Source of the DNA: Lachnospiraceae bacterium
GTDB lineage: Bacteria; Bacillota_A; Clostridia; Lachnospirales; Lachnospiraceae
Assembly: GCA_009911175.1 (NCBI GenBank)
Contig: QXWX01000014.1
Span: forward strand, 32,152-96,151
Direction: 5' to 3'
Length of the DNA stretch: 64,000 bases
Shown: positions 62,793 to 64,000 of the stretch, one piece after another
How positions within the stretch are numbered: position 1 is the stretch's first letter
Layout of the letters: the number at the start of each line of letters is the position of its first letter
Program-made: the position numbers and the translations under genes
Notes under the pieces: generated by a model
The model's database searches: none
What the model was told of the DNA's origin: nothing
Seen by the model: the letters and a program-made list of their open reading frames with translations, nothing else

Positions 62793-62882
62793 CGCGGATT
62801 TCCCGGCCGTTGGGAACAGGATCTGCGCACAGAGGAATCCTATGTTCCGGGGGGGACGAACCGGAAACAGCCCGGATACAGT

Positions 62883-62942
62883 ATCGACAATTTCCGGCAG
62901 AAAGCGTGTAAAAATAAGGAATCTTCGACATTACATGTCGAA
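62883..62942. promoter_or_regulatory. Cluster of Spo0A boxes upstream of spo0A
   Basis: Three 0A-box cores (TGTCGAA or its complement) occur here: ATCGACAA (62883-62890, reading TTGTCGAT on the minus strand), TTCGACA (62924-62930) and TGTCGAA (62936-62942). The last two form an inverted pair five bases apart. They sit 20-80 bases upstream of the promoter and suggest autoregulation. Confidence 0.65.
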
Positions 62943-62961
62943 TCATCACGGCAAAATATCC

Positions 62962-62990
62962 TTGATTCTGTAATCTTGTGTAGATATAAT
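62962..62990 (+). promoter_or_regulatory. Promoter of spo0A
   Basis: TTGATT (62962-62967), 17 bases, TATAAT (62985-62990). Transcription would begin near 62997, with a leader of about 45 bases. Confidence 0.75.
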
Positions 62991-63043
62991 AAAACTTGAT
63001 AGTGGTAATTCTGCAGTACAGAGACCTGTCTGGAGGAAAAGGT

Positions 63044-63832
63044 ATGGAACAATTGACCGTAGCTATCGCTGATGACAATGAGAAAATGCTGAACATGCTC
63101 GATGAGATCATCAGTCTCGACAAAGAGCTGAGCGTAGTAGGAAAAGCGAAGAATGGCGAGGAAATGTGTCAGATCATCAAAGAAAAACAGCCGGACGTTG
63201 TCCTTCTGGATCTGATCATGCCGAAAATGGATGGTCTTACCGTGATGGAACATATCAATCATGACAAATCCATGTCGAAGCCGCCATATTTCATAGTTGT
63301 TACAGCAGTCGGACAGGAAAGAATTACAGAAGATGCTTTTGATAAAGGTGCAAATTACTATGTTATGAAACCGTTCAATAACGAGATCTTATTGAACAGG
63401 ATTAAGACCGTAAGAAAGGTATTTCGAGGCCACGAAAGGAGAGCAGAAGAAGTAATAGAAAATACGCAGATTCGAGAAGATGACCTGGAAAATAGAGTTA
63501 CAGATATGCTTCACGAAATTGGAATACCAGCCCATATCAAAGGATATCATTATCTGAGGGATGCTATCATCATGGCCGTAGAAGATATGGATGTCCTCAA
63601 CGCGATTACCAAGGTGCTGTACCCAACTGTAGCGAAAAAGTACCAGACTACTTCCAGCCGGGTCGAGCGAGCCATACGGCATGCGATCGAAGTGGCGTGG
63701 AGCCGGGGGAAGCTGGATACATTGGATGAACTGTTTGGGTATACTGTGAGTAACGGAAAAGGAAAACCGACGAATTCTGAATTCATTGCTTTGATCGCCG
63801 ACACAATTCAGCTGGAGTACAAGCATAGATAA
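63044..63832 (+). CDS. spo0A: Sporulation master regulator Spo0A
   Basis: 262 aa from ATG 63044 behind GGAGGAAAAGG; the frame is open to 62996 but that start would lie at the mRNA end. The receiver domain has the acidic pair in [11 protein letters not shown], phospho-Asp in [13 protein letters not shown] and Lys in YVMKPFNNE. The Spo0A-specific DNA-binding domain carries [20 protein letters not shown], the recognition helix of this family. It is the phosphorylated master switch for sporulation and stationary-phase genes. The downstream 168 bases to the window edge are AT-rich with no recognised gene. Confidence 0.98.
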   Translation: MEQLTVAIADDNEKMLNMLDEIISLDKELSVVGKAKNGEEMCQIIKEKQPDVVLLDLIMPKMDGLTVMEHINHDKSMSKPPYFIVVTAVGQERITEDAFDKGANYYVMKPFNNEILLNRIKTVRKVFRGHERRAEEVIENTQIREDDLENRVTDMLHEIGIPAHIKGYHYLRDAIIMAVEDMDVLNAITKVLYPTVAKKYQTTSSRVERAIRHAIEVAWSRGKLDTLDELFGYTVSNGKGKPTNSEFIALIADTIQLEYKHR

Positions 63833-64000
63833 AAAAGATAAAAAATCAATTCAAAAAAACACGATTTCACCGTTCAAGACAAAATTCCCAAAAGAAAAAC
63901 AAAATTTAGCCAATATTCCTGCAACAGCTCTGACGCTTAAAAAATTTTGAATAAAATCTTGCATTATTTGGGGCTATTGCAACGTTTCAATAAAAGGCCA

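Overview
The window looks like a chromosomal segment of a spore-forming, low-to-mid GC Firmicute, most likely a Lachnospiraceae (Clostridium cluster XIVa) relative. The basis is spo0A with adjacent spoIVB, two small CotF-like coat proteins, a leucyl T-box leader, a HrcA/CIRCE site on hsp20, strong Shine-Dalgarno sequences, and clostridial gene types (single-chain 1252-aa PurL, a 1445-aa acyl-CoA dehydratase activase, a folB-folK fusion). No tRNA or rRNA genes, CRISPR arrays, intact insertion sequences or prophage genes were seen. Most of the window is housekeeping DNA carrying several less ordinary modules.

Layout: 0-4 kb holds the 3' part of a ZIP metal transporter, then T-box-leuS. 4-6.5 kb holds a DNA-repair-type radical SAM/HhH protein with its usual DUF4130 partner. 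6.6-12 kb is one tight, partly overlapping run: nfeD, SPFH protein, LytTR response regulator, AgrC-like kinase, and a Rad3/DinG-type helicase with an N-terminal PD-(D/E)XK-like nuclease segment. 12-14.3 kb has a protein of unknown function behind a sigma-D-like promoter, hsp20 with CIRCE, and a GreA-family factor. 14.4-18.8 kb is the giant activase on the minus strand. 19-26.2 kb is an envelope cluster: secreted transglutaminase with three Bsp-like repeats, two paralogous lipoproteins, a rhomboid-like membrane protein without the usual active site, an MBOAT O-acyltransferase and a DHHW protein. 26.3-36.5 kb carries pyk, a DUF1461 protein, purL, coat-like proteins, a C26 peptidase, an M19 dipeptidase and argG.

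36.8-39.8 kb is the most unusual gene: a TetM/EF-G-like ribosomal GTPase fused to a C-terminal NYN domain of the YacP/Rae1 type, behind a long structured leader. It is followed by an isochorismatase-type hydrolase, an Fe-alcohol dehydrogenase, proB-proA and a GPH sugar/cation symporter. 46-50.5 kb is a folate operon (folC, folE, HD phosphohydrolase, folP, folBK). 51-56.4 kb is a two-component system plus FtsX-type ABC exporter of the antimicrobial-peptide-response kind. 56.4-58.9 kb is tyrA-aroA on the minus strand. 59.3-61.4 kb is an EF-G-like paralogue with an altered G4 motif. 61.7-63.8 kb is spoIVB-spo0A.

Two families of dispersed palindromic repeats punctuate intergenic regions. Family A copies are near 3.8, 14.3 and 44.2 kb, with a looser relative at 32.5 kb. 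Family B copies are at 36.6 and 50.7 kb. Several act as probable bidirectional terminators or sit in mRNA leaders.
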